64,000 bases of DNA from Streptomyces rishiriensis (lineage in GTDB: Bacteria; Actinomycetota; Actinomycetes; Streptomycetales; Streptomycetaceae), in NCBI RefSeq assembly GCF_003112535.1, contig NZ_BEWA01000008.1, forward strand, positions 62,001 through 126,000, given 5' to 3'. Each line of letters opens with the position of its first letter. Position 1 is the first letter of the stretch. The notes below the pieces were generated by a model, which ran no database searches, was not told the DNA's origin, and saw nothing but the letters and a program-made list of their open reading frames with translations. The position numbers and the translations under genes are program-made. This document shows positions 53,426-62,618 of the stretch, in pieces.

Positions 53426-54520
53426 CTACTCGCCCACCTCGCCGTACGCGGCGAGCAGAACGGCCGGGTCGGGTCCTTCGAGGACGGTCGGCTTGGCCAG
53501 GCCGTCCAGGACGATGAAGCGCAACAGGTCGCCGCGGGACTTCTTGTCGACCTTCATGTTCTCCAGCAGCTTGGGCCACTGGTCGTAGCGGTAGTGCAGC
53601 GGGAGGCCCACCGACTCCAGGACCGTGCGGTGCCGGTCGGCCGTGGCGTCGTCCAGCCGGCCCGCGAGGCGCCCCAGTTCGGCGGCGAAGTGCATGCCGA
53701 CGGAGACGGCCGCGCCGTGCCGCCACTTGTAGCGCTCGTTCTTCTCGATGGCGTGCGCGAGGGTGTGGCCGTAGTTGAGGATCTCCCGCAGGCCGGACTC
53801 CTTGAGGTCGGAGGACACGACGTCCGCCTTGACCCTGATGGAGCGCTCGACGAGCTCGGCGGTGTGCGGGCCCTGCGGGGTGCGCGCGGCCTCCGGATCG
53901 GACTCGATGAGGTCCAGGATCACCGGGTCGGCGATGAAGCCGGCCTTGATGATCTCGGCCAGGCCCGAGACGTAGTCGTTGACCGGGAGGGAGTCCAGCG
54001 CGGCCAGGTCGCACAGCACCCCGGCCGGCGGGTGGAAGGAGCCGACGAGGTTCTTGCCCTCGGCGGTGTTGATGCCGGTCTTGCCGCCGACGGCCGCGTC
54101 GACCATGGCGAGCACGGTCGTCGGGACGGCGATCCAGCGCACCCCGCGCAGCCAGGTCGCGGCGACGAACCCGGCCAGGTCGGTGGTCGAGCCGCCGCCG
54201 ACGCCGACGACGACGTCCGTGCGGGTGAACCCGGACTGACCGAGCGCCTTCCAGCAGTATGCGGCGACCTCGGCGGTCTTGGCCTCCTCCGCGTTGGGCA
54301 CCTGGATGGCCACGGCCTCGAAGCCCTGCCCGGCCAAGTCGGCGCGGAGCGCGTCCCCGGTCTCGGCGAGCGCCTCGGGGTGGATCACGGCGACCCGCTT
54401 GACGCGGTCGCCGATCAGCCCGCCGAGCTCGCCGAGCAGCTGACGGCCGACCAGCACCTCGTAGGGGTCCGTCCCCGCACTGCCGCCGATCCGGATCCGC
54501 GTCACGGAATCGCTGCTCAT
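53426..54520 (-). CDS. aroB: 3-Dehydroquinate synthase
   Basis: Second step of the shikimate pathway: converts DAHP to 3-dehydroquinate using NAD and a divalent metal. The 364-residue protein has VVVGVGGGSTTDLAGFVAAT (NAD site) at about residues 100-119, then PTTVLAMVDAAVGGKTGIN. The metal-binding GLAEIIKAG, NYGHTLAHAIE and RHGAAVSVGM follow. ATG 54520 overlaps the aroK stop by 4 nt (54517-54520). It is last in the run aroC-aroK-aroB. Confidence 0.98.
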   Translation of the reverse strand: MSSDSVTRIRIGGSAGTDPYEVLVGRQLLGELGGLIGDRVKRVAVIHPEALAETGDALRADLAGQGFEAVAIQVPNAEEAKTAEVAAYCWKALGQSGFTRTDVVVGVGGGSTTDLAGFVAATWLRGVRWIAVPTTVLAMVDAAVGGKTGINTAEGKNLVGSFHPPAGVLCDLAALDSLPVNDYVSGLAEIIKAGFIADPVILDLIESDPEAARTPQGPHTAELVERSIRVKADVVSSDLKESGLREILNYGHTLAHAIEKNERYKWRHGAAVSVGMHFAAELGRLAGRLDDATADRHRTVLESVGLPLHYRYDQWPKLLENMKVDKKSRGDLLRFIVLDGLAKPTVLEGPDPAVLLAAYGEVGE

Positions 54521-55032
54521 GCTTCCTTCAACTCCAGTGCGTCCAGGGCTGCTTGGCTGACCTCTTCGGGCGTACGGCCGTCCGTGGCCACGACCGCGGT
54601 GGCGACGCCCTCGTAGAAATGACGACGGGCCTCCATCAACTCGCGCCACTGCTTGCGCGGGTTGACGGCGAGCAACGGACGGGCCGCGTTCAGGCCGGTG
54701 CGCTTGACCGCCTCCTCGACGTCCATGGCCAGGTACAGCACACGCTGACCGGCGAGCAGGTCGCGCGTGTCCGGGTCCAGGATCGAGCCGCCGCCGAGCG
54801 CCAGGACGCCGTCGTGCTCGGCCAGGGCGCGCCGCACGGCCCGCTTCTCCATCGCGCGGAAGGCGGCCTCGCCCTCGTCGACGAAGACCTCCGCGATGCT
54901 GCGGCCCGCCTCGGCGACGATGTCGTCGTCGGTGTCCCGGTAGGCGACGCCGAGCCGCTCGGCGAGCAGCTGCCCGACAGTGGACTTGCCGACGCCCATG
55001 GGGCCGACCAGGACGACGCGTGGCCCGGTCAT
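54517..55032 (-). CDS. aroK: Shikimate kinase
   Basis: Phosphorylates shikimate to shikimate 3-phosphate. The 171-residue protein has the P-loop LVGPMGVGKSTVGQLLAERL at about residues 8-27, the shikimate-binding YRDTDDDIVAEAG with Asp and Arg, and GVLALGGGSILDPDTRDLL. The lid region contains LNAARPLLAVNPRKQW with the conserved Arg. It overlaps aroC and aroB by 4 nt each, so all three are translated in step. Confidence 0.97.
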   Translation of the reverse strand: MTGPRVVLVGPMGVGKSTVGQLLAERLGVAYRDTDDDIVAEAGRSIAEVFVDEGEAAFRAMEKRAVRRALAEHDGVLALGGGSILDPDTRDLLAGQRVLYLAMDVEEAVKRTGLNAARPLLAVNPRKQWRELMEARRHFYEGVATAVVATDGRTPEEVSQAALDALELKEA

Positions 55033-56213
55033 CGGATGTGCAGGTTGTCGAGGTACGAGCGCACGTTGCGACGGGTCTCGACGACGCTGTCGCCGCCGAA
55101 CTTCTCCGCCACCGCGTCCGCCAGCACCAGCGCGACCATGGCCTCGGCGACGATCCCGGCGGCCGGGACCGCGCACACGTCGGAGCGCTGGTGGTGCGCC
55201 TGGGTCGCCTCGCCCGTGGCGACGTCGACCGTCTGCAGGGCCCGCGGCACGGTCGCGATCGGCTTCATCGCGGCGCGCACGCGCAGCAGCTCGCCGGTGG
55301 TCAGTCCGCCCTCGGTGCCGCCGGAGCGACCGGAGGCGCGCTTGATGCCGTCGCCGGTGGCGAGGATCTCGTCATGCGCCTTCGAGCCCGGCACGCGCGC
55401 GAGGTCGAAGCCGTCACCGACCTCGACGCCCTTGATCGCCTGGATGCCCATCAGCGCGGCGGCCAGCCGGGCGTCCAGCCGGCGGTCCCAGTGCACATGG
55501 GAGCCGAGACCGACCGGGACGCCGTAGGACAGCACCTCGACGACGCCGCCCAGGGTGTCGCCGTCCTTGTGGGCCTGGTCGATCTCCGCGACCATCGCCT
55601 TCGACGCGTCCGCGTCCAGACAGCGGACCGGGTCCGCGTCCAGCTTCTCGACGTCGGCGGGGGTCGGCAGGACGCCGTAGGGCGCCTTGGCGGCGGCCAG
55701 CTCCACGACGTGGGAGACGATCTCGATGCCGGCCGTCTCCTTGAGGTACGACCGGGCGACCGCGCCGAGCGCGACCCGGGCGGCGGTCTCCCGCGCGGAG
55801 GCGCGCTCCAGGATCGGACGGGCCTCGTCGAAGCCGTACTTCTGCATCCCGGCGAGGTCGGCGTGGCCGGGGCGCGGCCGGGTGAGCGGGGCGTTGCGGG
55901 CGAGGCCCGCGAGGATCTCCGGGTCGACCGGATCGGCCGCCATGACCTGTTCCCACTTGGGCCATTCCGTGTTGCCCACCATGACGGCGACCGGGGAACC
56001 CATGGTCAGACCGTGCCGGACACCGCCGAGGAAGGTGACCTCGTCGCGCTCGAACTTCATCCGCGCACCGCGCCCATAGCCGAGCCGCCGCCGCGCGAGG
56101 TGGTCGGCGACCATCTCGGTGGTGATCGGCACGCCGGCGGGAAGGCCCTCCAGCGTCGCGACAAGTGCGGGACCGTGGGATTCCCCCGCGGTCAGCCAAC
56201 GCAGCCTGCTCAA
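55029..56213 (-). CDS. aroC: Chorismate synthase
   Basis: Forms chorismate from EPSP by trans-elimination, needing reduced FMN. The 394-residue protein begins MSRLRWLTAGESHGPALVAT. LARRRLGYGRGARMKFERDE, SARETAARVALGAVARSYL and SGRSGGTEGGLTTGELLRVR are the family signatures. The start is TTG at 56213, with GAGGAG upstream; no ATG or GTG fits. It leads the tightly overlapping group aroC-aroK-aroB and lies 172 nt from the aroE stop. Confidence 0.97.
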   Translation of the reverse strand: MSRLRWLTAGESHGPALVATLEGLPAGVPITTEMVADHLARRRLGYGRGARMKFERDEVTFLGGVRHGLTMGSPVAVMVGNTEWPKWEQVMAADPVDPEILAGLARNAPLTRPRPGHADLAGMQKYGFDEARPILERASARETAARVALGAVARSYLKETAGIEIVSHVVELAAAKAPYGVLPTPADVEKLDADPVRCLDADASKAMVAEIDQAHKDGDTLGGVVEVLSYGVPVGLGSHVHWDRRLDARLAAALMGIQAIKGVEVGDGFDLARVPGSKAHDEILATGDGIKRASGRSGGTEGGLTTGELLRVRAAMKPIATVPRALQTVDVATGEATQAHHQRSDVCAVPAAGIVAEAMVALVLADAVAEKFGGDSVVETRRNVRSYLDNLHIR

Positions 56214-56385
56214 CGATGCTCCTCAGTGCTCGCGCCCTGGTACTGCTCTGCGCACGCGCGTCCTTCGCGTACGTCGTCGGCGTGACCGGGTGCGCGGCCC
56301 TGGCCCGCCACCCCCGATCCTCCCACGTCCCGGCCCCGGTGCCGGTCGCCGGTCCAGCAAACGGACGGGAGGACGCCCGGGGCGC

Positions 56386-57243
56386 TCACGTGCGGTGCGG
56401 CGTCCGGCCGGAGGCGAGGGCCCGCTCGCCCGCCCGGCGCATGGCCTCCACCGGGGCCGGGGCACGGCCGGTCATCTGCTCCACCTGGAGCACGGCCTGG
56501 TGCACGAGCAGGTCGAGGCCGCCGACCACGGCGCCGCCGAACATGGACCAGCGCGCGGCCAGCTCGGTCGGCCAGGGGTCGTAGAGCACGTCGAAGAGCG
56601 TGGCGGGGCGCTCCGGCACCGACACGGCGAGGGCGTCCGTGGCCCCGGCCGGGGTGGTCGCCACGACCAGCGGGAAGCTCAGCGCGTCGCCGGCGTCCGC
56701 CCAGTCGGCGATCCGGACCTCGACGTCGAGCCGCTCGGCCCACTGCCGCATCTCGGCGGCGCGGGCCCCGCTGCGCACGTAGGCGACGATCTCGCCGGTG
56801 CAGACCCTGGCCAGCGCGGCGAGGGCGGAGGACGCGGTGGCTCCGGCGCCGAGGATCGCGGCCGACCCGACCTGTTCGATTCCGCGCTCGCGCAGGGCGG
56901 CGACCATGCCGGGGATGTCGGTGTTGTCGCCGACCCGCCGGCCGTCCTCGGCGAACACGAGAGTGTTGACCGCCTCGACGGAGGCCGCGGTCTCGCTGAT
57001 CTCGTCGAGCAGCGGGATGACCGCGCGCTTCAGCGGCATGGTCAGCGACAGACCGGCCCACTCGGCGCCCAGCCCGTCGAGGAAGGCGGGCAGGGCCTCC
57101 TCGTCGACGTCGAAGCGGTCGTACGTCCAGCCGGTGAGGTCCAGCGCCTCGTACGCGGCACGGTGCAGCGCCGGGGAGAGGGAGTGGGCGATGGGGCTGC
57201 CGAGCACGGCGGCCCGGCGGGCGTCAGTTGCCCGAGCTGGCAT
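56386..57243 (-). CDS. aroE: Shikimate dehydrogenase
   Basis: Reduces 3-dehydroshikimate to shikimate with NADPH. The 285-residue protein has VLGSPIAHSLSPALHRAAYE with the substrate-binding Ser residues, the catalytic Lys in SLTMPLKRAVIPLLD and Asp in VGDNTDIPGMVAAL. The NADP fold is AAILGAGATASSALAAL. The C-terminal SMFGGAVVGGLDLLVHQAVL is conserved. Its ATG overlaps the mltG stop by 20 nt, the usual order alaS-ruvX-mltG-aroE. Confidence 0.95.
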   Translation of the reverse strand: MPARATDARRAAVLGSPIAHSLSPALHRAAYEALDLTGWTYDRFDVDEEALPAFLDGLGAEWAGLSLTMPLKRAVIPLLDEISETAASVEAVNTLVFAEDGRRVGDNTDIPGMVAALRERGIEQVGSAAILGAGATASSALAALARVCTGEIVAYVRSGARAAEMRQWAERLDVEVRIADWADAGDALSFPLVVATTPAGATDALAVSVPERPATLFDVLYDPWPTELAARWSMFGGAVVGGLDLLVHQAVLQVEQMTGRAPAPVEAMRRAGERALASGRTPHRT

Positions 57244-59008
57244 CGAACTTTTCCTTGAGTCGCTGGAATTCGGCGTAGGTCTTGGCGAATTCGGTGTTGC
57301 TCTTGCCGTCGGTGGCCACGAAGTAGATCCAGCCGTCGGAGGTCGGACTCAGCGTGGCCTTCAGCGCGTCCTCACCGGGGTTGCCGATCGGACCGGGCGG
57401 CAGGCCTCTGTTGGTGTAGGTGTTGTACGGGTCCTTGTTGCTGTTGATCTCGGACTCGCTGATGTGGATCTTGCTCTCGCCCTTCAGGTAGTTGAAGGTC
57501 GAGTCGAACTGCAGCAGCTGGTTGGTCTGGTCGTTGGTGGGCTTGAGCCGGTTGTAGACGACCTCCGCCATCTTGCGGTAGTCGTCGTGCGTCTTGCCCT
57601 CGGCCTGGACCAGGCTGGCGACCGTGATGACCTGGAGCGGACTCTCCAGCTTGAGCGCCTTGGCCTTGGCCACGAAGTCGTAGGTGCCGTACACGTCGTT
57701 GGCGTGGTCGACCATCGCCTTGAGCACCGTCTCCGGCTTCATGCCCTTGGCGGCCCCGTAGGTGCCCGGGAACAGGAAACCCTCCAGCGGGTCCTTGATC
57801 TCCCTGTTGTCGTTCGCCCACTTGGGCAGCCCGAGCGAGGCGTACCGGCTCTCCGCGACCTTCCTGGTGGAGCCGGCGGCGAGGCCGAGTTTCGCGTCGA
57901 TGCTCCGGTAGACCGCCACGTTCCGCTGCCCCGGCGTCACCAGCACGTTGGCCTGGCTCTTGGGGTCGAGCATCATGGCCACGGCGCTGCTCGCGGACAT
58001 CTGCTTCCTCAGGATGTACGCGCCCGCCTGGATCTTGCCGCCGTCCGGATTGCTCGTGCACGCGGACACGAAGGCGTCGACGCTCTTGACGACGCCGGCC
58101 TCCTTCAGCAGACGGCCGATGTCCGCGCCGCCCGATCCTTTGGGGACCTGCACGCTGACGGTCTGGCCGGTGCCTCCGCCCGCGAAGTCCGGAGCCGCGC
58201 TGTAACGATTCTTGTAGTAGTGGTACCCGACGTAGCCGACGCCGCCGACGCCGCCGGCGAACACCAGGACGACGATCAGGCAGGCGCAGCCGTTGCGGCT
58301 CTTCTTGCTCTTCGTGCCCTTCGCGCCTTTGCCTCCGCGGCTTCGGCGGTTCCCGCGGTCCGACTCCTCGTCGTCCTCGTCGTCGGCGCCGCCGCCCGCG
58401 AAGAAGGCGTGCTCCCCCTGGTCGGGTCCCGGATCCCAGTCGGCGTTCTGCCCGGACCCGGACTCCGGCGCCGCCTCGGGCTCCGGTTCGGTTTCGGGCT
58501 CGGCCCGCCGCCGGGCGGGCGGCTCGGGCGGCGGATACGCGTCCGGGGTGTTGTAGAAGTCCGGCTGCTGCGCGCCGTAGGCGGTGGGCTGCTGCCCGTA
58601 GGGGTCACCGGGGTCGGCCGCGTAGGGGACGTGGGCGTGCGTGCCCGTCCCGTCCCAGCCGCCCTCCTGGTATCCCTCGTGGTTGCCGTGCTGCTGGTTC
58701 TGATGGGCGTACTGCTGCTGTTCCTGATCGGCGTACTGCTGCTGGCCGTAGCCCTGGTACTGCGGGTCGTACTGCGCCTGGTGCTGGTCGTACTGCTGCC
58801 CCTGCCCCTGGCTCCAGTCGCCGTACTCCGACTGCTGGGGGTGCTGGGCGTCCTGCGCATGCTGCTGCTGCGGGTAGGGGTGCTGCTGGCCGCCGTAGGC
58901 AGGCTGATGACCCGTGTGGGCCTGCTGCCCCTCCCATCCGCCGTCCCCGTACAACGGGTCCTCCGGATGCCACGGTTCGGAGCCTGGGCCCCGGCCATAC
59001 TCAGTCAT
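57224..59008 (-). CDS. mltG: Endolytic murein transglycosylase MltG with a long Gln/Tyr-rich cytoplasmic tail
   Basis: Cleaves nascent glycan strands next to the membrane and so sets where peptidoglycan synthesis stops. The 594-residue protein has one membrane helix at about residues 241-263 (CACLIVVLVFAGGVGGVGYV). The extracytoplasmic YceG domain is at about 280-590, with a LysM-like part and the catalytic Glu470 in ASLVQAEGKTHDDYRKMAEV, followed by VVYNRL. Before the helix stands a 240-residue cytoplasmic region: residues 24-165 are rich in Gln, Tyr, Gly and His, then come acidic (DEDDEESD) and basic (KGAKGTKSKKSR) blocks. Such tails occur in actinobacterial MltG but this one is long and resembles phase-separating sequences. 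Confidence 0.93.
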   Translation of the reverse strand: MTEYGRGPGSEPWHPEDPLYGDGGWEGQQAHTGHQPAYGGQQHPYPQQQHAQDAQHPQQSEYGDWSQGQGQQYDQHQAQYDPQYQGYGQQQYADQEQQQYAHQNQQHGNHEGYQEGGWDGTGTHAHVPYAADPGDPYGQQPTAYGAQQPDFYNTPDAYPPPEPPARRRAEPETEPEPEAAPESGSGQNADWDPGPDQGEHAFFAGGGADDEDDEESDRGNRRSRGGKGAKGTKSKKSRNGCACLIVVLVFAGGVGGVGYVGYHYYKNRYSAAPDFAGGGTGQTVSVQVPKGSGGADIGRLLKEAGVVKSVDAFVSACTSNPDGGKIQAGAYILRKQMSASSAVAMMLDPKSQANVLVTPGQRNVAVYRSIDAKLGLAAGSTRKVAESRYASLGLPKWANDNREIKDPLEGFLFPGTYGAAKGMKPETVLKAMVDHANDVYGTYDFVAKAKALKLESPLQVITVASLVQAEGKTHDDYRKMAEVVYNRLKPTNDQTNQLLQFDSTFNYLKGESKIHISESEINSNKDPYNTYTNRGLPPGPIGNPGEDALKATLSPTSDGWIYFVATDGKSNTEFAKTYAEFQRLKEKFDASSGN

Positions 59009-59131
59009 CGATCCCCTAGAGCCGCGAGGCGGCGATCACTCGGCCTTCCCGGACCCGTCACCGTTCCGCCTCTCTCTGTGCGGCGGCTGTTCGAACACCG
59101 CCGCATCGCGCGGAACGTTACCGTATCGCGA

Positions 59132-59608
59132 TCAGATGACCACTTCGACGCCCTCGCCCGGTGCTTTGCCTGACACTCGTTCGGATTCCAGCGCCTGCTG
59201 CAGGATGATCACAGCGGCTGCCTGGTCGATCACCGACCGGCCCTTCTTCGCCTTCACGCCTGAGGCACGCAGTCCCTGACTGGCCGTCACGGTCGTCATC
59301 CGCTCGTCCACCAGACGTACGGATACGGGAGCGATTCTGTTCGCCAGCTCCTGCGCGAATCCGCGCACCTTCACCGCGGCGGGCCCCTCGCCCCCCTTGA
59401 GGGAGCGAGGGAGGCCGACGACGACCTCGATCGGCTCGTACTCCTCGACCAGCTGTGCCAGCCGGCGATGAGCCGCCGGGACGTCCCGGCCGGGGACCGT
59501 CTCCACCGGAGTGGCGAGGATCCCGTCGGGGTCGCACGAGGCGACCCCGATCCGGGCGTCCCCGACGTCGATCGCGAGTCGACGGCCCTTGCGCATCGGC
59601 TCGCTCAC
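59132..59608 (-). CDS. ruvX: RuvX/YqgF-family putative Holliday junction resolvase
   Basis: A 158-residue RNase H-like nuclease implicated in Holliday junction resolution and in 16S rRNA 5' maturation. Catalytic acidic motifs are visible: LAIDVGDARIGVASCDPDG at the start, EVVVGLPRSLKGGEGPAA in the middle and VRLVDERMTTVTAS near the end, then KGRSVIDQAAAVIILQ. The GTG start overlaps the alaS stop by 4 nt (59605-59608). mltG starts 123 nt downstream. Function rests on family assignment. Confidence 0.94.
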   Translation of the reverse strand: MSEPMRKGRRLAIDVGDARIGVASCDPDGILATPVETVPGRDVPAAHRRLAQLVEEYEPIEVVVGLPRSLKGGEGPAAVKVRGFAQELANRIAPVSVRLVDERMTTVTASQGLRASGVKAKKGRSVIDQAAAVIILQQALESERVSGKAPGEGVEVVI

Positions 59609-62277
59609 TTGGCCGTTTCCGCCACGAGCCGCTCGACGGCGTCCACGGCCTCGCCGACGGCGGCCGCGTTCTGGCCGCCGCCCTGGGCGACGTCCGGCTT
59701 GCCGCCACCGCCGCCGCCGAGCGTCTTGGCGGCCGCGCGGACCAGCTCGCCGGCCTTGAGGCCACGCTCACGGGCGGCCTCGTTGGTGGCGATGACCGTC
59801 AGCGGCTTGCCGTTGTTCACCGTGAAGAGGGCGACCACGGCGGCCCGGCCGCCCTGGATGCGGCCGCGCACGTCGAGAACCAGCCTGCGCAGGTCGTCCG
59901 GCGTGGTGCCGTCCGGGACCTGGCCGGTGACGACGGCGACGCCGCGGACGTCCTTGGCGGAGTCCACGAGACCGGCGGCGGCCTGCAGAACCTTCTCGGC
60001 GCGGAACTTCTCGATCTCCTTCTCGGCGTCCTTCAGCTTGCCGAGCATGGCGGAGACCTTCTCCGGGAGCTCCTCGGGGCGTCCCTTGATCAGCTCCTGG
60101 AGCTGGGCGACGACCGTGTGCTCACGGGCGAGGAAGTTGTAGGCGTCGACGCCGACGAGGGCCTCGATGCGGCGCACGCCGGAACCGATGGACGACTCGC
60201 CGAGCAGCTTGACCAGTCCGAGCTGAGCGGTGTTGTGCACATGCGTGCCGCCGCACAGCTCCTTGGAGAAGTCGCCGATGGTGACGACGCGGACCCGCTC
60301 GCCGTACTTCTCGCCGAACTCGGCGATGGCGCCCTGCTTCTTGGCCTCGTCGATGCCCATGACCTCGGCCTGGACGTCGAGTTCGCGGGCCAGCACCTCG
60401 TTGATCTTCTGCTCGACGTCGGTCATCACGGCCGTCGGAACGGCGGCCGGGGAGCCGAAGTCGAAGCGGAAGCGGCCGGGCTGGTTCTCGGAACCGGCCT
60501 GGGCGGCCGTCGGGCCGAGGGCGTCGCGCAGCGCCTGGTGGGTGAGGTGGGTGGCGGAGTGGGCGCGGGCGATGGCCGTGCGGCGGCGCCGGTCGATCGA
60601 GGCGTGGGCCTTCGCGCCGACCGTGACCTCGCCGACCTGGACGACGCCCTTGTGGACGTACACGCCGGGGACCGGCTTCTGGGTGTCGCGGATCTCGACG
60701 ATCGCGCCGGTGTCCACCCTGATCCGGCCGGTGTCGCCGATCTGGCCGCCGCCCTCGGCATAGAACGGAGTGCGGTCGAGGACGATCTCGACCTCGTCGC
60801 CCTCGGTGGCGGCGGGCGAGGAGGCGCCGTCGACGAGGATGCCGACGATCGTCGACTCGCCCTCGGTGTCGGAGTACCCGATGAAGTCGGTCGCCCCGGC
60901 CTGGTCGGCGATCTCGCGGTAGGCGCCCACGCCGGCGTGGCCGGTCTTCTTGGCCTGGGCGTCGGCCTTGGCCTTGTCCCGCTGCTCCTTCATCAGGCGG
61001 CGGAAGCCGTCCTCGTCCACGGAGAGGCCCTGTTCGGCGGCCATCTCCAGCGTGAGGTCGATCGGGAAGCCCCAGGTGTCGTGGAGCAGGAAGGCCTTGT
61101 CGCCGGCGAGGACGGCGCCGCCGGACTGCTTCGTCTCGCTGATGGCCGTGTCGAGGATGTTCGTGCCGGCCTTCAGCGTCTTGAGGAAGGCGGCCTCCTC
61201 GGCGAGGGCCACCGTCTCGATGCGCTGCCGGTCGGTGACGAGCTCCGGGTACTGCTGGCCCATCATCTCGATGACGGTGTCGATGAGGTCCTTGACGACC
61301 GGGCCGGTGGCGCCGAGGAGGCGCATGTTGCGGATGGCGCGCCGCATGATGCGGCGCAGCACGTAACCGCGGCCCTCGTTGCCGGGGGTGACGCCGTCGC
61401 CGATGAGCATCACGGACGTGCGCATGTGGTCGGTGACCACGCGCAGGGAGACGTCCGAGTCGTGGGCCTCCCCGTACGCGACGCCGGTCAGCTCGGTGGC
61501 CTTCTTGATGACGGCCATGGAGGTGTCGATCTCGTACATGTTCTGCACGCCCTGCAGAATCATGGCGAGGCGCTCCAGGCCGAGGCCCGTGTCGATGTTC
61601 TTGCTCGGCAGCTCGCCCAGGATCTCGAAGTTGTCCTTGCCGATGCCCTCGCCGCGCTCGTACTGCATGAAGACGAGGTTCCAGATCTCCACGTACCGCT
61701 CGTCGTTGACGGCGGGGCCGCCCTCGACGCCGAACTCGGGGCCGCGGTCGTAGTTGATCTCGGAACACGGTCCGCAGGGGCCGGGGACGCCCATGGACCA
61801 GTAGTTGTCCTTCATGCCGAGGCGCTGGATGCGCTCCTTGGGCACGCCGACGACGTCGTGCCAGATGCGCTCGGCCTCGTCGTCGTCCTTGTAGACGGTG
61901 ATCCAGAGCTTCTCCGGCTCCAGGCCGTAACCACCCTTGTCCTGGGGCGTGGTGAGCAGCTCCCAGGCGTACTTGACGGCGCCTTCCTTGAAGTAGTCGC
62001 CGAAGGAGAAGTTGCCGCACATCTGGAAGAACGTGCCGTGGCGGGTGGTCTTGCCGACCTCTTCGATGTCGGGCGTGCGCACGCACTTCTGCACGCTGGT
62101 GGCGCGCGACCACGGCGGCTTGACCTCGCCGAGGAAGTACGGCTTGAAGGGGACCATGCCGGCGGGGACCAGGAGCAGAGTCGGGTCGTCCGCGATGAGC
62201 GACGCCGAAGGGACGACGGTGTGCCCGCGCTCCTCGTAGAAGCTCAGCCAGCGGCGGCGAATCTCGGCCGACTCCAT
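59605..62277 (-). CDS. alaS: Alanyl-tRNA synthetase
   Basis: Charges tRNA-Ala with alanine. The 890-residue protein has the class II catalytic domain at about residues 1-260 (RRRWLSFYEERGHTVVPSAS; TFFQMCGNFSFGDYFKEGAV). An editing domain follows at about 550-710, with its zinc-binding HSATHLTHQALR and ELCGGTHVHNTAQLG, and the C-terminal C-Ala domain contains GGGGGGKPDVAQGGG. ATG 62277 overlaps the stop of the preceding small gene. It starts the group alaS-ruvX-mltG-aroE. Confidence 0.98.
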   Translation of the reverse strand: MESAEIRRRWLSFYEERGHTVVPSASLIADDPTLLLVPAGMVPFKPYFLGEVKPPWSRATSVQKCVRTPDIEEVGKTTRHGTFFQMCGNFSFGDYFKEGAVKYAWELLTTPQDKGGYGLEPEKLWITVYKDDDEAERIWHDVVGVPKERIQRLGMKDNYWSMGVPGPCGPCSEINYDRGPEFGVEGGPAVNDERYVEIWNLVFMQYERGEGIGKDNFEILGELPSKNIDTGLGLERLAMILQGVQNMYEIDTSMAVIKKATELTGVAYGEAHDSDVSLRVVTDHMRTSVMLIGDGVTPGNEGRGYVLRRIMRRAIRNMRLLGATGPVVKDLIDTVIEMMGQQYPELVTDRQRIETVALAEEAAFLKTLKAGTNILDTAISETKQSGGAVLAGDKAFLLHDTWGFPIDLTLEMAAEQGLSVDEDGFRRLMKEQRDKAKADAQAKKTGHAGVGAYREIADQAGATDFIGYSDTEGESTIVGILVDGASSPAATEGDEVEIVLDRTPFYAEGGGQIGDTGRIRVDTGAIVEIRDTQKPVPGVYVHKGVVQVGEVTVGAKAHASIDRRRRTAIARAHSATHLTHQALRDALGPTAAQAGSENQPGRFRFDFGSPAAVPTAVMTDVEQKINEVLARELDVQAEVMGIDEAKKQGAIAEFGEKYGERVRVVTIGDFSKELCGGTHVHNTAQLGLVKLLGESSIGSGVRRIEALVGVDAYNFLAREHTVVAQLQELIKGRPEELPEKVSAMLGKLKDAEKEIEKFRAEKVLQAAAGLVDSAKDVRGVAVVTGQVPDGTTPDDLRRLVLDVRGRIQGGRAAVVALFTVNNGKPLTVIATNEAARERGLKAGELVRAAAKTLGGGGGGKPDVAQGGGQNAAAVGEAVDAVERLVAETAK

Positions 62278-62609
62278 CAGTGGTCCTCATTCCGGTTGTA
62301 CGGGTTCTTCTGCTGCGAGTACGTCGTGTTCTCGATGGCGGGATACCGCCTGGGCGCGGGGAGCGCGGGGTCCTCGTGGATCCCGAGCGCCTCCCCGAGT
62401 TCTGCCTCGCGCTGGGCCATGTTGTCGCGCACGTCGAGTGCGAAGCCGACCGCGCGGTCCTTGAGGCGTGCTCCCGCCTCGAGCGCCTTGTCGGCCGCGG
62501 CGGCGGCGAGGCTCTCGGGGGTCAGCTGCCTGAGCTTGCGGTTGACCTTGGTGGTGGCCCAGACACCGGCGGCGACGCCCGTGCTGAACCAGAAGGTGCG
62601 GCGGAACAT
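62277..62609 (-). CDS. DUF6167-like small protein upstream of alaS
   Basis: A 110-residue protein with an N-terminal hydrophobic stretch (FWFSTGVAAGVWATTKVN) that may be a weak membrane anchor or signal, followed by a helical charged region (EAGARLKDRAVGFALDVRDN). It looks like the DUF6167 group. It has no catalytic motif. Its stop overlaps the alaS start, and the DUF948-like gene precedes it by 9 nt, so the three are co-transcribed. This arrangement is typical of Streptomyces. Function unknown. Confidence 0.8.
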   Translation of the reverse strand: MFRRTFWFSTGVAAGVWATTKVNRKLRQLTPESLAAAAADKALEAGARLKDRAVGFALDVRDNMAQREAELGEALGIHEDPALPAPRRYPAIENTTYSQQKNPYNRNEDH

Positions 62610-62618
62610 CGCTGGCTC

